Below, piece after piece: positions 1 to 7,312 of a DNA stretch of 54,797 nucleotides. Below the pieces are notes generated by a model that searched no databases, was not told the DNA's origin, and saw only the letters and a program-made list of their open reading frames with translations. This DNA comes from Chlorobiaceae bacterium. GTDB lineage: Bacteria > Bacteroidota > Chlorobiia > Chlorobiales > Chlorobiaceae. Both the position numbers and the translations under genes were made by a program. The stretch lies in the NCBI GenBank assembly GCA_013334865.1, contig JAAXWS010000016.1, positions 1-54,797 on the forward strand, written 5' to 3'. Within the stretch, counting starts at the first letter, position 1; each line of letters starts with the position of its first letter.

Positions 1-53
1 AGGAGCGGCGTGTTGCCGATCAGGTCGGTGAGTTTTTTAGCGATGCGTGCCAT
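1..53 (-). CDS. cysK: Cysteine synthase, N-terminal fragment cut by the window edge
   Basis: Only the first 17 codons are present. They read MARIAKKLTDLIGNTPL on the minus strand, and the LIGNTPL segment is the characteristic opening of O-acetylserine sulfhydrylases (cysteine synthase, PLP fold type II). The enzyme makes cysteine from O-acetylserine and sulfide in the cytoplasm. The start at base 53 has no obvious Shine-Dalgarno sequence just upstream. A better-looking site (CAGGAG followed by ATG at 103) opens a short out-of-frame ORF that overlaps the start. Its neighbours metY and metB also incorporate sulfide into amino acids. The rest of the gene lies outside the window, so CysK versus CysM cannot be settled. 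Confidence 0.8.
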   Translation of the reverse strand, partial: MARIAKKLTDLIGNTPL

Positions 54-70
54 GGAGTCAGGAGTTTTGG

Positions 71-102
71 TGACGAAATCTCATACTTCATGAATTTCGT
101 CA
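71..102. promoter_or_regulatory. Long inverted repeat in the cysK 5' region
   Basis: Arms TGACGAAAT (71-79) and ATTTCGTCA (94-102) are perfect complements, and TCAT (81-84) pairs with ATGA (90-93), giving 13 base pairs with one bulge. It lies 18-50 bases upstream of the cysK start. No T-run follows on either strand, so it is not an obvious terminator. An operator or a 5' UTR hairpin is possible; which one cannot be decided here. Confidence 0.4.
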
Positions 103-142
103 TAGTCTCCTGCTCCTGAAATCCCGCCGTTACGGTATTTTG

Positions 143-177
143 TCTACCTCAAACAGGGTAGATGTCGTGAGGTAGAT
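143..177. promoter_or_regulatory. Inverted and direct GGTAGAT repeats between response regulator and cysK
   Basis: TCTACCTC (143-150) is the exact complement of GAGGTAGA (169-176), and a further GGTAGAT lies at 157-163, so the heptamer occurs three times within 35 bases. The cluster sits between the 3' end of the response-regulator gene and cysK. It could be the binding site of a transcription factor acting on cysK, or a weak terminator for the upstream gene. Confidence 0.3.
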
Positions 178-181
178 CCGC

Positions 182-826
182 TCAGATGTGGTACTCGATG
201 TTGTCGATGAGCCCGGCCTTGATGGCGAACATCATCAGCTCCGGGCTGCTCGAGACGCCGAGCTTGCGGAAGATGTTTTTCCGGTGGGTCGTGACGGTGT
301 GGAAGCTGACATGCTTCCTGACCGCGATCTCCTTGGTTGTCAGGCCGGTCGAGATAAGGCGGACGATTTCGATCTCGGAGGTGGTGAGCATGCAGGCGTC
401 CTCGGCGGGCCCTTCCTGCTTGAGGAGGATGTCGAGCACGCTGCCGGAGTAGGCTTTTTTGTTCTTCATGGCGGTCGAGACGGCCTGCAGCAGTTCGGTG
501 CGGTCGTCGGTCTTGAGGGCGATATTCCTGATGCCGGCCTGGTTCAGCTCCTTGATCTGCATCTGGTTGATCGAATTCTCGAGCACCAGGATGGGTGGAC
601 CTTCCGGAAGATCGCTGAGTTCCCGGAGGTCGTTGATCGACCTGAAATCGAACAGTACGTAGTCGGTGACGATCAGCGTCACCTCGTTCTGCTTCAGGTG
701 TTCGTGCAGTTCGCTCCTTGTCTCCACCACGTCGACCTCGTATCCCTCGGCGGTCAGTATCGACCTGAGCGCCTCGGTTGTGAGGAACTGCGTGTCGGCG
801 ATGAGTATTGAACCTTTCCGTTTCAT
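182..826 (-). CDS. LuxR/NarL-family response regulator
   Basis: A 214-residue two-domain transcription regulator. The receiver domain (about residues 1-120) has the expected phospho-acceptor Asp in the segment TLIVTDYVL and the conserved Lys in IALKTDD, although the usual Thr/Ser of the fourth strand appears as ENS. The C-terminal part (about 145-210) is a LuxR-type helix-turn-helix with TTKEIAVRKHVSFHTVTTHR and KNIFRKLG. The ATG at 826 is preferred over a TTG at 835 because AGGAG (836-840) sits 9 bases upstream of the ATG and directly abuts the TTG. No sensor kinase is nearby. The gene points the same way as cysK, which begins about 130 bases downstream, so sulfur metabolism is a possible but unproven target. 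Confidence 0.85.
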   Translation of the reverse strand: MKRKGSILIADTQFLTTEALRSILTAEGYEVDVVETRSELHEHLKQNEVTLIVTDYVLFDFRSINDLRELSDLPEGPPILVLENSINQMQIKELNQAGIRNIALKTDDRTELLQAVSTAMKNKKAYSGSVLDILLKQEGPAEDACMLTTSEIEIVRLISTGLTTKEIAVRKHVSFHTVTTHRKNIFRKLGVSSSPELMMFAIKAGLIDNIEYHI

Positions 827-864
827 GTCGATCAACTCCTTCCGGTACTCATGGTTGCGTCAGC

Positions 865-2154
865 TCAAACTCCTGCCAGCGCGTCGTCGAGCGCGGCGAT
901 GAGGTCGTCCGGGTGCTCAAGGCCGACCGAGAGGCGGATGAGGTCGGAAGAGAGTCCGCTTGCGACACGCTGCTCTTCGGTCATCTGGCTGTGCGAGGTG
1001 CTGGCGGGATGCAGGATAAGGCTCTTGGCGTCGCCGACGTTGGCCAGGTGCGAGAAGAGGTCGATCGTGTCGATGATCTTCACGGCAGCATCGTAACCGG
1101 CTTTCACGCCGAAGACCACCATGCCTCCGAAACCGTGCTTCAGGTCTCGCGACGCAAGACTGTAGGACGGGTCGTCCTTCAGGCCGGGGTAGCGCACCCA
1201 GGCCACCTTCGGGTGGTTCTTGAGGTGTTCGGCGACCTTGAGGGCGTTTTCGGAGTGCCGCGCCATCCTGACCGGAAGGGTTTCGATTCCCTGGATGAAG
1301 AGCCACGAATTGTCGGGAGAGATGCAGGCTCCGAGGTTTCTCAGCGGCACGGTGCGGACGCGGAGCGCGAAGGCGATCGGCGCCAGCGGCTCGGGCAGGT
1401 CGATGGCCCAGCGCAGGCCGTGATAGTTCGAATCCGGTTCGGTGAAGAGCGGGTGCCGCCCGGCCTTCCAGTCGAAGCGGCCGGCATCGGTGATGATGCC
1501 GCCGATTCCGGTGCCATGGCCGCCGAGCCACTTGGTCAGCGAGTTGATCACGATGTCCGCGCCCAGCTCGATGGTCTTGAGCAGGTAGGGGGTGGTGAAG
1601 GTGGCGTCCACGATGAGCGGCAGGCCGTTGCGGTGCGCGACCTCGGCGATCGCCTTGACGTCGGCATAGTCAAGCACCGGATTGCCGATGGTCTCGATGT
1701 AGAGCGCGCGTGTCTTTTCGTTGATGGCCTTCTCGAAGTTCGATGGTTCCTTCGGATCCACGAAGGTGACGTCGATGCCGAGCTTGGGCAAGATGGCGTC
1801 GAACTGCGTGTAGGTGCCGCCGTAGAGGTTGTTGGCTGAGACGATGTTGTCGCCGGCTTCGGCCAGCGTGATGATCGTGTAGAAGATGGCTGAGGTGCCG
1901 GAAGCCAGCGCTACCGATGCGGCGCCGCCCTCGAGCTGGGTGACCCGCTGCTCGAGCACGTCGGTGGTCGGGTTCATCAGGCGGGTGTAGATGTTGCCCA
2001 GCTCTTTCAGGGCGAACAGGTTTGCCGCGTGCTCGGTGTTCTTGAAGAGGTACGAGCTGGTGCGGTAGACCGGCACGCCGCGCGACTGGGTGGCGTCTAC
2101 CGGCTGGCCGGCATGCAGGGCGAGGGTCTCGAAATGGTAGGGCTTCTGGCTCAT
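865..2154 (-). CDS. metY: O-acetylhomoserine sulfhydrylase (aminocarboxypropyltransferase)
   Basis: A 429-residue cytoplasmic PLP enzyme of the Cys/Met metabolism family. It makes homocysteine from O-acetylhomoserine and sulfide. The PLP-binding lysine lies in NSLTKWLGGHG, and the family opening FETLALHAGQ and ending RLSVGLEHPDDLIAALDDA are present. The length of about 430 residues fits MetY better than MetB (about 380). It is transcribed away from metB across a regulatory region with a terminator in its own leader. Direct sulfhydrylation suits an organism that lives on sulfide. The ATG at 2154 lacks a strong Shine-Dalgarno sequence, but family alignment supports it. Confidence 0.93.
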   Translation of the reverse strand: MSQKPYHFETLALHAGQPVDATQSRGVPVYRTSSYLFKNTEHAANLFALKELGNIYTRLMNPTTDVLEQRVTQLEGGAASVALASGTSAIFYTIITLAEAGDNIVSANNLYGGTYTQFDAILPKLGIDVTFVDPKEPSNFEKAINEKTRALYIETIGNPVLDYADVKAIAEVAHRNGLPLIVDATFTTPYLLKTIELGADIVINSLTKWLGGHGTGIGGIITDAGRFDWKAGRHPLFTEPDSNYHGLRWAIDLPEPLAPIAFALRVRTVPLRNLGACISPDNSWLFIQGIETLPVRMARHSENALKVAEHLKNHPKVAWVRYPGLKDDPSYSLASRDLKHGFGGMVVFGVKAGYDAAVKIIDTIDLFSHLANVGDAKSLILHPASTSHSQMTEEQRVASGLSSDLIRLSVGLEHPDDLIAALDDALAGV

Positions 2155-2213
2155 ATGGTACTCGGGTTGTTTGGTTATCCTTCTTGATGTGTTTTATGCC
2201 GCCGGGGCAAAAC

Positions 2214-2242
2214 AAAAAAACCGGTGCTGACATGCAGACCGG
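2214..2242 (-). terminator. Intrinsic terminator inside the metY leader (candidate attenuator)
   Basis: Reading the minus strand, CCGGT pairs with ACCGG around a short bulged inner GC/GC step and is followed by seven T residues. It lies about 60 bases upstream of the metY ATG and downstream of its likely promoter, so it would stop transcription before the gene. Upstream on the same strand a 24-codon ORF (ATG near 2369, stop near 2298) has an AGGAAG sequence in front of it. No SAM-I signature is visible in this leader. Confidence 0.6.
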
Positions 2243-2386
2243 CTTCGTGGCGAGTTCGCGACAATGGGAACTTCGGTTCGGGAACGCAGGGGCTTCATGC
2301 AGCAGGTGACACCGGAAAGCGGCGACAAGAGCGGCTGCCATGCGTGATGCTGTAGGACCGGTTCCTCATTTTCTGCGCTTCCTGTG

Positions 2387-2400
2387 TTAACGATTGTTAA
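2387..2400. promoter_or_regulatory. Palindromic operator candidate, metY-proximal copy
   Basis: TTAACGATTGTTAA has inverted TTAAC/GTTAA arms with a 4-base spacer. It is the exact reverse complement of the copy at 2515-2528. The pair lies in the divergent metY-metB promoter region, each oriented the same way relative to its own gene. The cognate regulator is unknown. Confidence 0.55.
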
Positions 2401-2487
2401 GAGTTTCGCAATTTTTCTCCTGATTTCAAAACATTATTTGTGGCTTGACCCTCTTTTTGAGTTGTGAAAAAAAATGTGCGGAGCTGC

Positions 2488-2516
2488 TTGACATGTATGC
2501 TATTTCCATGTACATT
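2488..2516 (+). promoter_or_regulatory. sigma70-type promoter for metB
   Basis: TTGACA (2488-2493), a 17-base spacer, and TACATT (2511-2516). Transcription would start near 2523, leaving a leader of about 315 bases that contains the SAM-I riboswitch. The -10 box touches the palindrome at 2515-2528, so a protein bound there would block initiation. Confidence 0.6.
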
Positions 2517-2528
2517 AACAATCGTTAA
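2515..2528. promoter_or_regulatory. Palindromic operator candidate, metB-proximal copy
   Basis: TTAACAATCGTTAA overlaps the -10/+1 region of the metB promoter and is an exact inverted copy of the element at 2387-2400. Its position at the transcription start suggests a repressor site; this is an inference. Confidence 0.55.
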
Positions 2529-2551
2529 GCGTTCTTTCTCGCAATTGACAG

Positions 2552-2678
2552 TCATCAAGAAAGGCCGAGGGAATAGACCCGACGACGCCTTGACAACCGA
2601 TCCCGCAAGGGACACGGTGCCGCATTCTACCTCTGGTCCGGAATCAGCAATTCGCTGGCGGGATGGAGGAAAGATGAG
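2552..2678 (+). promoter_or_regulatory. SAM-I riboswitch (S-box) aptamer upstream of metB
   Basis: The leader shows the SAM-I signature in order. TCATC (2552-2556) begins P1. GAGGGA follows in the kink-turn region, then ACCCGACGA, CAACC, a P3 hairpin TCCC-GCAA-GGGA, the conserved GGTGC and ATTC, and a CAGC/GCTG P4-type hairpin. GGAAAGATGA follows, and its GATGA (2673-2677) closes P1. SAM binding would stabilise P1 and shut off metB, giving feedback control of homocysteine/methionine synthesis. The expression platform lies at 2746-2781. The match was made from memory of the consensus, not by a covariance search. Confidence 0.88.
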
Positions 2679-2745
2679 TGATTAAGAGTTTGACCGAACC
2701 GGGAGCCGGCAGAAAAGCTGCCTCGCCGGACAGAAAATCAGAAGA

Positions 2746-2781
2746 CCTCTTCCTCGTCACTCATCAGGGAAGGGGTTTTTT
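2746..2781 (+). terminator. Riboswitch-controlled intrinsic terminator before metB
   Basis: CCTCTTCCT (2746-2754) pairs with AGGGAAGGGG (2766-2775), followed by six T residues. The loop segment TCACTCATC (2757-2765) is the exact complement of GATGAGTGA (2673-2681), which includes the 3' strand of riboswitch P1. When SAM is absent that pairing forms an antiterminator; when SAM is bound P1 sequesters it and the terminator folds. Confidence 0.85.
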
Positions 2782-2837
2782 CGTTTCCTCTTCCGTTTGC
2801 GCCCGATTTATCACCAACCATGAACGGAGGAATTGCA

Positions 2838-3974
2838 ATGAGTTTCCAGACCGACACCATCCACGCCGGGGTTGGCCCGGACAAGGCCTATGGCGCCATC
2901 ATGACGCCGATCTACCAGAGTTCGACCTTTGTGTTCGAGGATATCGGCAAGCACAAGGGCTTCGATTACACCCGGAGCGGCAACCCGACGAGGTCAGCCC
3001 TCGAGGACAACATTGCCGCACTCGAAGGGTGTTCGTGCGCGGTGGCAGTTACCACCGGCATGGCGGCCGTCGCCACCGTGCTGCACCTGTTCAGGGCCGG
3101 CGACGAGATCATCTGCACGGATGACTGTTACGGCGGCACGGCCAGGCTGCTGAAGACTATCCAGGAGCATTTCGACATCCGCGTCCATTTCATCAGCCTC
3201 AGGGAACCTGCCGGTATCGAATCCTACATCAACGGGAAGACCAGGGCCATCTGGATTGAGACCCCTTCGAACCCGCTGCTGAACCTGGTCGACATCGAGG
3301 CGGTCACGACCCTTGCGAGGCAGCACGGCCTGCTCTCGATCGTTGACAACACCTTCCTGTCGCCCTACAACCAGCAGCCGTTCAAGCTCGGGGCCGACAT
3401 CGTGGTGCACTCGACCACCAAGTACCTGAACGGCCATTCCGACGTTGTCGGCGGCGCAGTGCTGTCAAACAGCCCGGAGATCGACGAGAAGCTGAAATAC
3501 CTGGTCAACACCCTTGGTACCTGCGCCCAGCCCTTCGACTGCTGGCTGGTGCTGCGCGGCATCAAGACGCTGGTGCCCCGCATGAAGGAACACGAGCGCA
3601 ACGCCATGGCGGTCGCAAGGTTCCTCGACAGCCACCCGAAGGTGAGCCGGGTCTTCTATCCGGGCCTCGAGACCCATCCGCAGCACGATCTCGCCAGGCG
3701 GCAGCAGCGAGGGTTCGGCGGCATGGTCTCGTTCGAGCTCGACGGCGGCATCGGGGAGGTCAACCGGGTACTGACCGGCACGAAGCTGTTCGCCCTTGCC
3801 GAAAGCCTCGGGGGCGTGGAGTCGCTGATCGAGCATCCGGCGACCATGAGCCATGCATCGATGGGTGCCGAGCACCGCGCCGAGGTCGGCATCACCGATG
3901 GCGTCATCAGGCTGTCGGTGGGTATAGAGGATCCCGACGATCTCATCGCCGACCTCGCGCAGGCGCTGGCCTGA
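2838..3974 (+). CDS. metB: Cystathionine gamma-synthase-type PLP enzyme
   Basis: A 378-residue Cys/Met metabolism PLP enzyme. The cofactor lysine lies in VHSTTKYLNGHSD, with YTRSGNPTR near residue 50 and VESLIEHPATMSH near residue 325, all typical of the MetB/MetC/cystathionine lyase group. The likely reaction is formation of cystathionine from an activated homoserine and cysteine. A lyase role cannot be excluded by sequence reading. The start at 2838 is chosen over an upstream ATG at 2820 because GGAGG (2826-2830) sits 7 bases before it. The gene is preceded by a SAM-I riboswitch, so it is expected to be off when SAM is plentiful. Its divergent partner metY offers the direct sulfhydrylation route to homocysteine. 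Confidence 0.85.
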   Translation: MSFQTDTIHAGVGPDKAYGAIMTPIYQSSTFVFEDIGKHKGFDYTRSGNPTRSALEDNIAALEGCSCAVAVTTGMAAVATVLHLFRAGDEIICTDDCYGGTARLLKTIQEHFDIRVHFISLREPAGIESYINGKTRAIWIETPSNPLLNLVDIEAVTTLARQHGLLSIVDNTFLSPYNQQPFKLGADIVVHSTTKYLNGHSDVVGGAVLSNSPEIDEKLKYLVNTLGTCAQPFDCWLVLRGIKTLVPRMKEHERNAMAVARFLDSHPKVSRVFYPGLETHPQHDLARRQQRGFGGMVSFELDGGIGEVNRVLTGTKLFALAESLGGVESLIEHPATMSHASMGAEHRAEVGITDGVIRLSVGIEDPDDLIADLAQALA

Positions 3975-4078
3975 ATTTGCCGTACGGATCTTCCGTTCTG
4001 CCCGCAGACCGTTCAGAGCAGGAGCGGTCCCCGTGACGCACCCCATGCGAACGGGGCGGGTGGGGCGGGGGATCCGTT

Positions 4079-4106
4079 TTGTTTATCCCGTCTCGAGCCA
4101 TATTAT
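4079..4106 (+). promoter_or_regulatory. Promoter candidate for the YgjP-like gene
   Basis: TTGTTT (4079-4084), 16 bases, TATTAT (4101-4106). It places transcription start near 4112 and therefore supports the ATG at 4144 over the GTG at 4033 as the start of the following gene. Confidence 0.4.
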
Positions 4107-4143
4107 TCCGTATCCCGGTTTCGTTTCAACCAGACCTGTCTTC

Positions 4144-4875
4144 ATGACCAATCCTGGAAAGGAGATTCCCTACACGCTCAGGGTAAGCCCCCGGGCCAGG
4201 TACGCACGTCTGAAAATCTCCCCGCACGAGGGCCTGATCGTCGTCATTCCGCAACATTTTGATAAAAAGAGGGTTCCCGGGCTGGTCGAGAGCCGGAGGG
4301 AGTGGATAATCAAGGTGCAGGGATCGTTCGACCTGCGTCGCCTGGACGGTGTATCCGACACCGGGGAGGCGCTTCCGTCGAGGATCGAGCTCAACGGGAT
4401 CGGCGAGACGTGGCGGGTCACCTATCGAAGCGAGGCGCGGGCAAGGATATCTGTGCGGGAGGCTTCGGAGGACGAGCTCCTGGTTGTCGGCCCGGTGCAC
4501 GACGAAGCATCCTGCCGGCTAGCCCTCGAGTCCTGGCTGAAGCGGCGGGCCGACCTGAAGCTCGTGACGCAGCTGGGACGGATCGCGTCGGCACACGGGT
4601 TCAGCTATTCGTCGGTGTCCGTCAGGAAGCAGCGTTCACGGTGGGGAAGCTGCTCGTCGAAGGGGCGGATCAGCCTGAACCTCAAGCTGCTCTTTCTTCC
4701 GCCTCTCCTGGTCCGCTACATCATGGTGCACGAGCTCTGCCATACCCGCCACATGAACCACTCGCGCCGCTTTTGGAGCGAAGTTGCCGGTGTCGATCCC
4801 GACTATGCGGCCCATGACCGCGAGATGAAGCATGCGTGGCGGTTCGTGCCGGGATGGCTTGTTGCCGGCAGCTGA
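4144..4875 (+). CDS. YgjP/SprT-like zinc metallopeptidase-domain protein (DUF45)
   Basis: A 243-residue protein of the YgjP (DUF45) family. The zinc motif HELCHTRHMNHSRRFW near the C-terminus is the diagnostic HELxH-x4-NHxxxFW signature, and the preceding KQRSRWGSCSSKGRISLNL block is the usual partner motif. The family is fused to, or associated with, type I restriction systems in some bacteria and is otherwise poorly characterised; the E. coli homologue has been linked to UTP hydrolysis. A GTG at 4033 with AGGAG upstream would add 37 residues. The ATG at 4144 is preferred for family length and because a promoter lies between the two. No restriction genes are adjacent. Confidence 0.8.
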   Translation: MTNPGKEIPYTLRVSPRARYARLKISPHEGLIVVIPQHFDKKRVPGLVESRREWIIKVQGSFDLRRLDGVSDTGEALPSRIELNGIGETWRVTYRSEARARISVREASEDELLVVGPVHDEASCRLALESWLKRRADLKLVTQLGRIASAHGFSYSSVSVRKQRSRWGSCSSKGRISLNLKLLFLPPLLVRYIMVHELCHTRHMNHSRRFWSEVAGVDPDYAAHDREMKHAWRFVPGWLVAGS

Positions 4876-4953
4876 CGCCGCAGGGTGTTTTCAGCGCGGC
4901 AAGGCTTGCGTAACTTACGTCAAGCACATCCGGAACGCAAAACAGTATGTCCC

Positions 4954-6057
4954 ATGAACATTGGAATTCCCAAAGAGATCAAGGTCCGTGAACACCGGGT
5001 AGCCTGCACGCCGGCCGGTGTTCGCCACCTGGTCGGTGCCGGGCACCGGGTCGTCGTCGAGAGCGGTGCAGGACTGGGCAGCGGATACAGTGACGAGAAG
5101 TACCGGCTGGCCGGTGCGGTCATCTCTTCCACGGCACAAGAGGTCTGGCGGAACGAACTGGTCGTCAAGGTCAAGGAGCCGCTCGAACAGGAGTACCGTT
5201 TCCTCAGGAAGGATCTCATCCTGTTCACTTTCCTGCATCTGGCCGGGGTGCCGACCCTGGCGCGGCAGCTTGTCGAGTCGGGCACCACGGCCATCGCCTA
5301 CGAGACTGTCGAGGTAGGCGGACGCCTGCCCCTTCTTGCTCCGATGAGCGAGATCGCCGGCAAGATGAGCATTATCATGGGAGGATACTACCTTTCACGG
5401 CACCAGGGCGGGGAGGGAAAGCTTCTCGGCGGCGTGCCGGGGGTACTGCCGGGCAGGGTTCTCGTACTCGGGGGCGGCTCGGCAGGCATGAACGCTGCAC
5501 GCTCCGCGGCTGGCCTGGGCGCCGAGGTGACCGTGATGGAGTCGAGCCAGGAACGGATGCGGGAACTCGAATCCCAGCTGCCTTCGCAGGTGCATACGAT
5601 CTACTCGAACGAGCAGCATCTCGAGGAGCTGCTTCCCGAAACCGACCTGCTGGTCGGAGCGGTGCTCCTGCCCGGCGCGAGCGCTCCTAAACTGGTGACG
5701 CGTTCCATGGTGTCGTCGATGAAGCGGGGTGCGGTTATCGTCGATATCGCCATAGACCAGGGGGGATGCGTCGAGACCTCCCGTCCGACGACCCATGACG
5801 AACCGGTGTTCGTCGAAGAGGGGGTTGTTCACTACTGCGTTGCCAACATGCCTGGTGCGTTCCCGGGTACCTCTACCGAAGCACTGGCCGGAGTCACCCT
5901 CCCGTATGTCAGGAGACTCGCCGATCTCGGCCTGGTGAGCGCGAGCGTCGTCATGCCGGGGCTTGCCGGGGGTCTGAACGTCTGGGAGGGCAAGGTGGTC
6001 CACCCGGTCGTCGCGGCATCTCTGGGAATGGAGTGCCACGAGAATCCGTTTGCGTAG
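4954..6057 (+). CDS. ald: Alanine dehydrogenase
   Basis: A 367-residue NAD-dependent alanine dehydrogenase that interconverts alanine with pyruvate and ammonia in the cytoplasm. It opens [20 protein letters not shown], the standard start of the family. It has the catalytic-region motif [10 protein letters not shown], the Rossmann loop [17 protein letters not shown] near residue 170, and the closing [19 protein letters not shown] block. An in-frame upstream extension to 4885 is rejected because the family starts at MNIG. It is monocistronic and convergent with the PPC-domain gene, with a large inverted repeat between them. Confidence 0.95.
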   Translation: MNIGIPKEIKVREHRVACTPAGVRHLVGAGHRVVVESGAGLGSGYSDEKYRLAGAVISSTAQEVWRNELVVKVKEPLEQEYRFLRKDLILFTFLHLAGVPTLARQLVESGTTAIAYETVEVGGRLPLLAPMSEIAGKMSIIMGGYYLSRHQGGEGKLLGGVPGVLPGRVLVLGGGSAGMNAARSAAGLGAEVTVMESSQERMRELESQLPSQVHTIYSNEQHLEELLPETDLLVGAVLLPGASAPKLVTRSMVSSMKRGAVIVDIAIDQGGCVETSRPTTHDEPVFVEEGVVHYCVANMPGAFPGTSTEALAGVTLPYVRRLADLGLVSASVVMPGLAGGLNVWEGKVVHPVVAASLGMECHENPFA

Positions 6058-6073
6058 TATTGGGGGGAAAAGG

Positions 6074-6183
6074 AAAAGGACAACAAGGACTAAAGGACGT
6101 GAAGGACGAAGATGAAGACAGTGCAATGTCGTATTGCCTTCTTTTTTTGTCCCTGATGTCCTTGCAGTCCTTTACGTCCTTTT
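6074..6183. repeat. Imperfect long inverted repeat of AAGGAC units with a nested terminator
   Basis: The left arm (6074-6107) repeats AAGGAC four times with 2-4 base spacers. The right arm (6149-6183) is the complement in similar phase. Nested inside is GCAAT-gtcgt-ATTGC followed by CTTC and a T7 run (about 6116-6148), a likely terminator for ald. The element lies between convergent genes and could stop transcription from both sides. Confidence 0.55.
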
Positions 6184-6184
6184 G

Positions 6185-6628
6185 CTATGGCTGAAGCAGC
6201 TTGAATCCCGTCGCACTTTCCGGCAGGCGGCGGGCGGTGGCGTTGAGCAGTTCGACAAGGATCACCTCCATAACGTGCCATACTTTTACACCGCTGCGCA
6301 CGCAGCCGGTGACGGAGTTCTCTTCGCGGCCGCAGGTCATGTGCAGGTGCACGACCGGATTGCCTTCGTCGTCGGGGAAGAGGGTGCCGGTGCCGACGAT
6401 CTCGTGAGCGTCATACAGCTCGTGCACCATCGGGTTGACGGGCAAGGCCCGGCTCTGTTCCGGGCCCACCACCAGCCGGCTTCCCCTGTCGGCGCCGCCG
6501 ACCACGTTCAGGAACGCCCGCCCGATTCCCTTCTCCCTGGCGAATCGTTCGATCTCTTCATGGAAGATCTCTCCATCCTCCAGCCTGATGATGAATGTCC
6601 GGCCCAGTGCCGCTTCAGAATATTTCAT
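6185..6628 (-). CDS. PPC (DUF296)-domain DNA-binding-type protein
   Basis: A 147-residue single-domain protein that matches the PPC/DUF296 fold, best known from plant AT-hook proteins and found stand-alone in many bacteria. Recognisable blocks are FIIRLEDGEIFHEEIERFA at the N-terminus, NVVGGADRGSRLVVGP, and GNPVVHLHMTCGRE with the conserved His pair, followed by GCVRSGVKVWHVMEVIL. Bacterial members are trimers, some binding metal through the His residues; the cellular role is not established. It ends at the edge of the AAGGAC inverted repeat and is followed upstream by a small exported protein on the same strand. Confidence 0.8.
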   Translation of the reverse strand: MKYSEAALGRTFIIRLEDGEIFHEEIERFAREKGIGRAFLNVVGGADRGSRLVVGPEQSRALPVNPMVHELYDAHEIVGTGTLFPDDEGNPVVHLHMTCGREENSVTGCVRSGVKVWHVMEVILVELLNATARRLPESATGFKLLQP

Positions 6629-6655
6629 GTCAACGCCGCTCTCTTGCCGTTGGAA

Positions 6656-7138
6656 TTACTTGAAATAGTAACGGAGTCCAAGTGCGCCGTTGAGCCGAAG
6701 GGAGACATAGGGGGCGATATCGACGATCGGGGCGACTTCGGCGAAGAAGTCGAGCGGCGCATCGGCGAACATGTAGCTGATGCCGAGGGGCACCCTCACG
6801 CCGACCCGGGTGTCGCCGTCATCTGCCTTGACACGTCCACCGATGCCATAGTACCAGGGCAGGTTTCCTTTCAGCTCCGGAATGGAGCCTGATGTTTCGT
6901 GGATCAGGTAGTCTGCATGGAACTGGAAGGCGTTGCCGTTCGTGAGGGAGAACGCGAGCGCCGCGTCGACGGCATGGGTGTCGTCGGTCCATTTCTTGAG
7001 GCTGATGCCGGTCGGCTCGCCGACGATGACGCCCACGCCGAATCCGTCTTTGGTTGCAGCTCCGGCATTGGTGGTGCATGCAGCGCAGATGGCCGTAGCC
7101 ACCGCCATGCTCTTCATGGCTTTCAGTCGTGATTTCAT
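6656..7138 (-). CDS. Small exported beta-barrel-like outer membrane protein
   Basis: A 160-residue protein with an N-terminal signal peptide (MKSRLKAMKSMAVATAIC, then a small-residue cleavage region AGAATKDG). The mature part alternates hydrophobic and polar residues with many Gly and aromatic residues and ends in GLRYYFK, a typical C-terminal strand ending in Phe-Lys. This suggests a small outer-membrane beta-barrel of unknown function. The ATG at 7138 gives a proper signal peptide; an upstream in-frame start at 7213 would add an unrelated polar stretch. No operon partner beyond the PPC gene about 30 bases downstream. Confidence 0.65.
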   Translation of the reverse strand: MKSRLKAMKSMAVATAICAACTTNAGAATKDGFGVGVIVGEPTGISLKKWTDDTHAVDAALAFSLTNGNAFQFHADYLIHETSGSIPELKGNLPWYYGIGGRVKADDGDTRVGVRVPLGISYMFADAPLDFFAEVAPIVDIAPYVSLRLNGALGLRYYFK

Positions 7139-7275
7139 GGTTGTAACTGTCGTGACAGGGTTATGGTTTGATTGCGGGCGGGGATTTGCTGGATCGTCTC
7201 TGTCTATTTCCATTTGCCCAGCGATAATGTACCAATTCCGGGGTTCCCGCTCAAGCCTTTCCTGAATTCCTCCCT

Positions 7276-7312
7276 GTCACGTGTTACGAGTCACGAGTCA
7301 TGTGTTACGGAT
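7276..7312. repeat. Short degenerate intergenic repeat
   Basis: GTCACGTGTTACGAGTCAC is followed by GAGTCATGTGTTACGG: two near-copies of a TCA(C/T)GTGTTACG unit around ACGAGTC. It overlaps the stop of the 7305-7610 gene. It looks like another member of the short simple-repeat cassettes seen between genes in this window. Confidence 0.35.

Noticed and set aside
2155-2400. SAM-I riboswitch in the metY leader
   Set aside because: The terminator is there, but the GAGGGA, CAACC, GGTGC and GATGA blocks are missing on the minus strand.
4033-4143. GTG start with AGGAG for the YgjP-like gene
   Set aside because: It would place the promoter at 4079-4106 inside the gene and make the protein longer than its family; kept only as an alternative.
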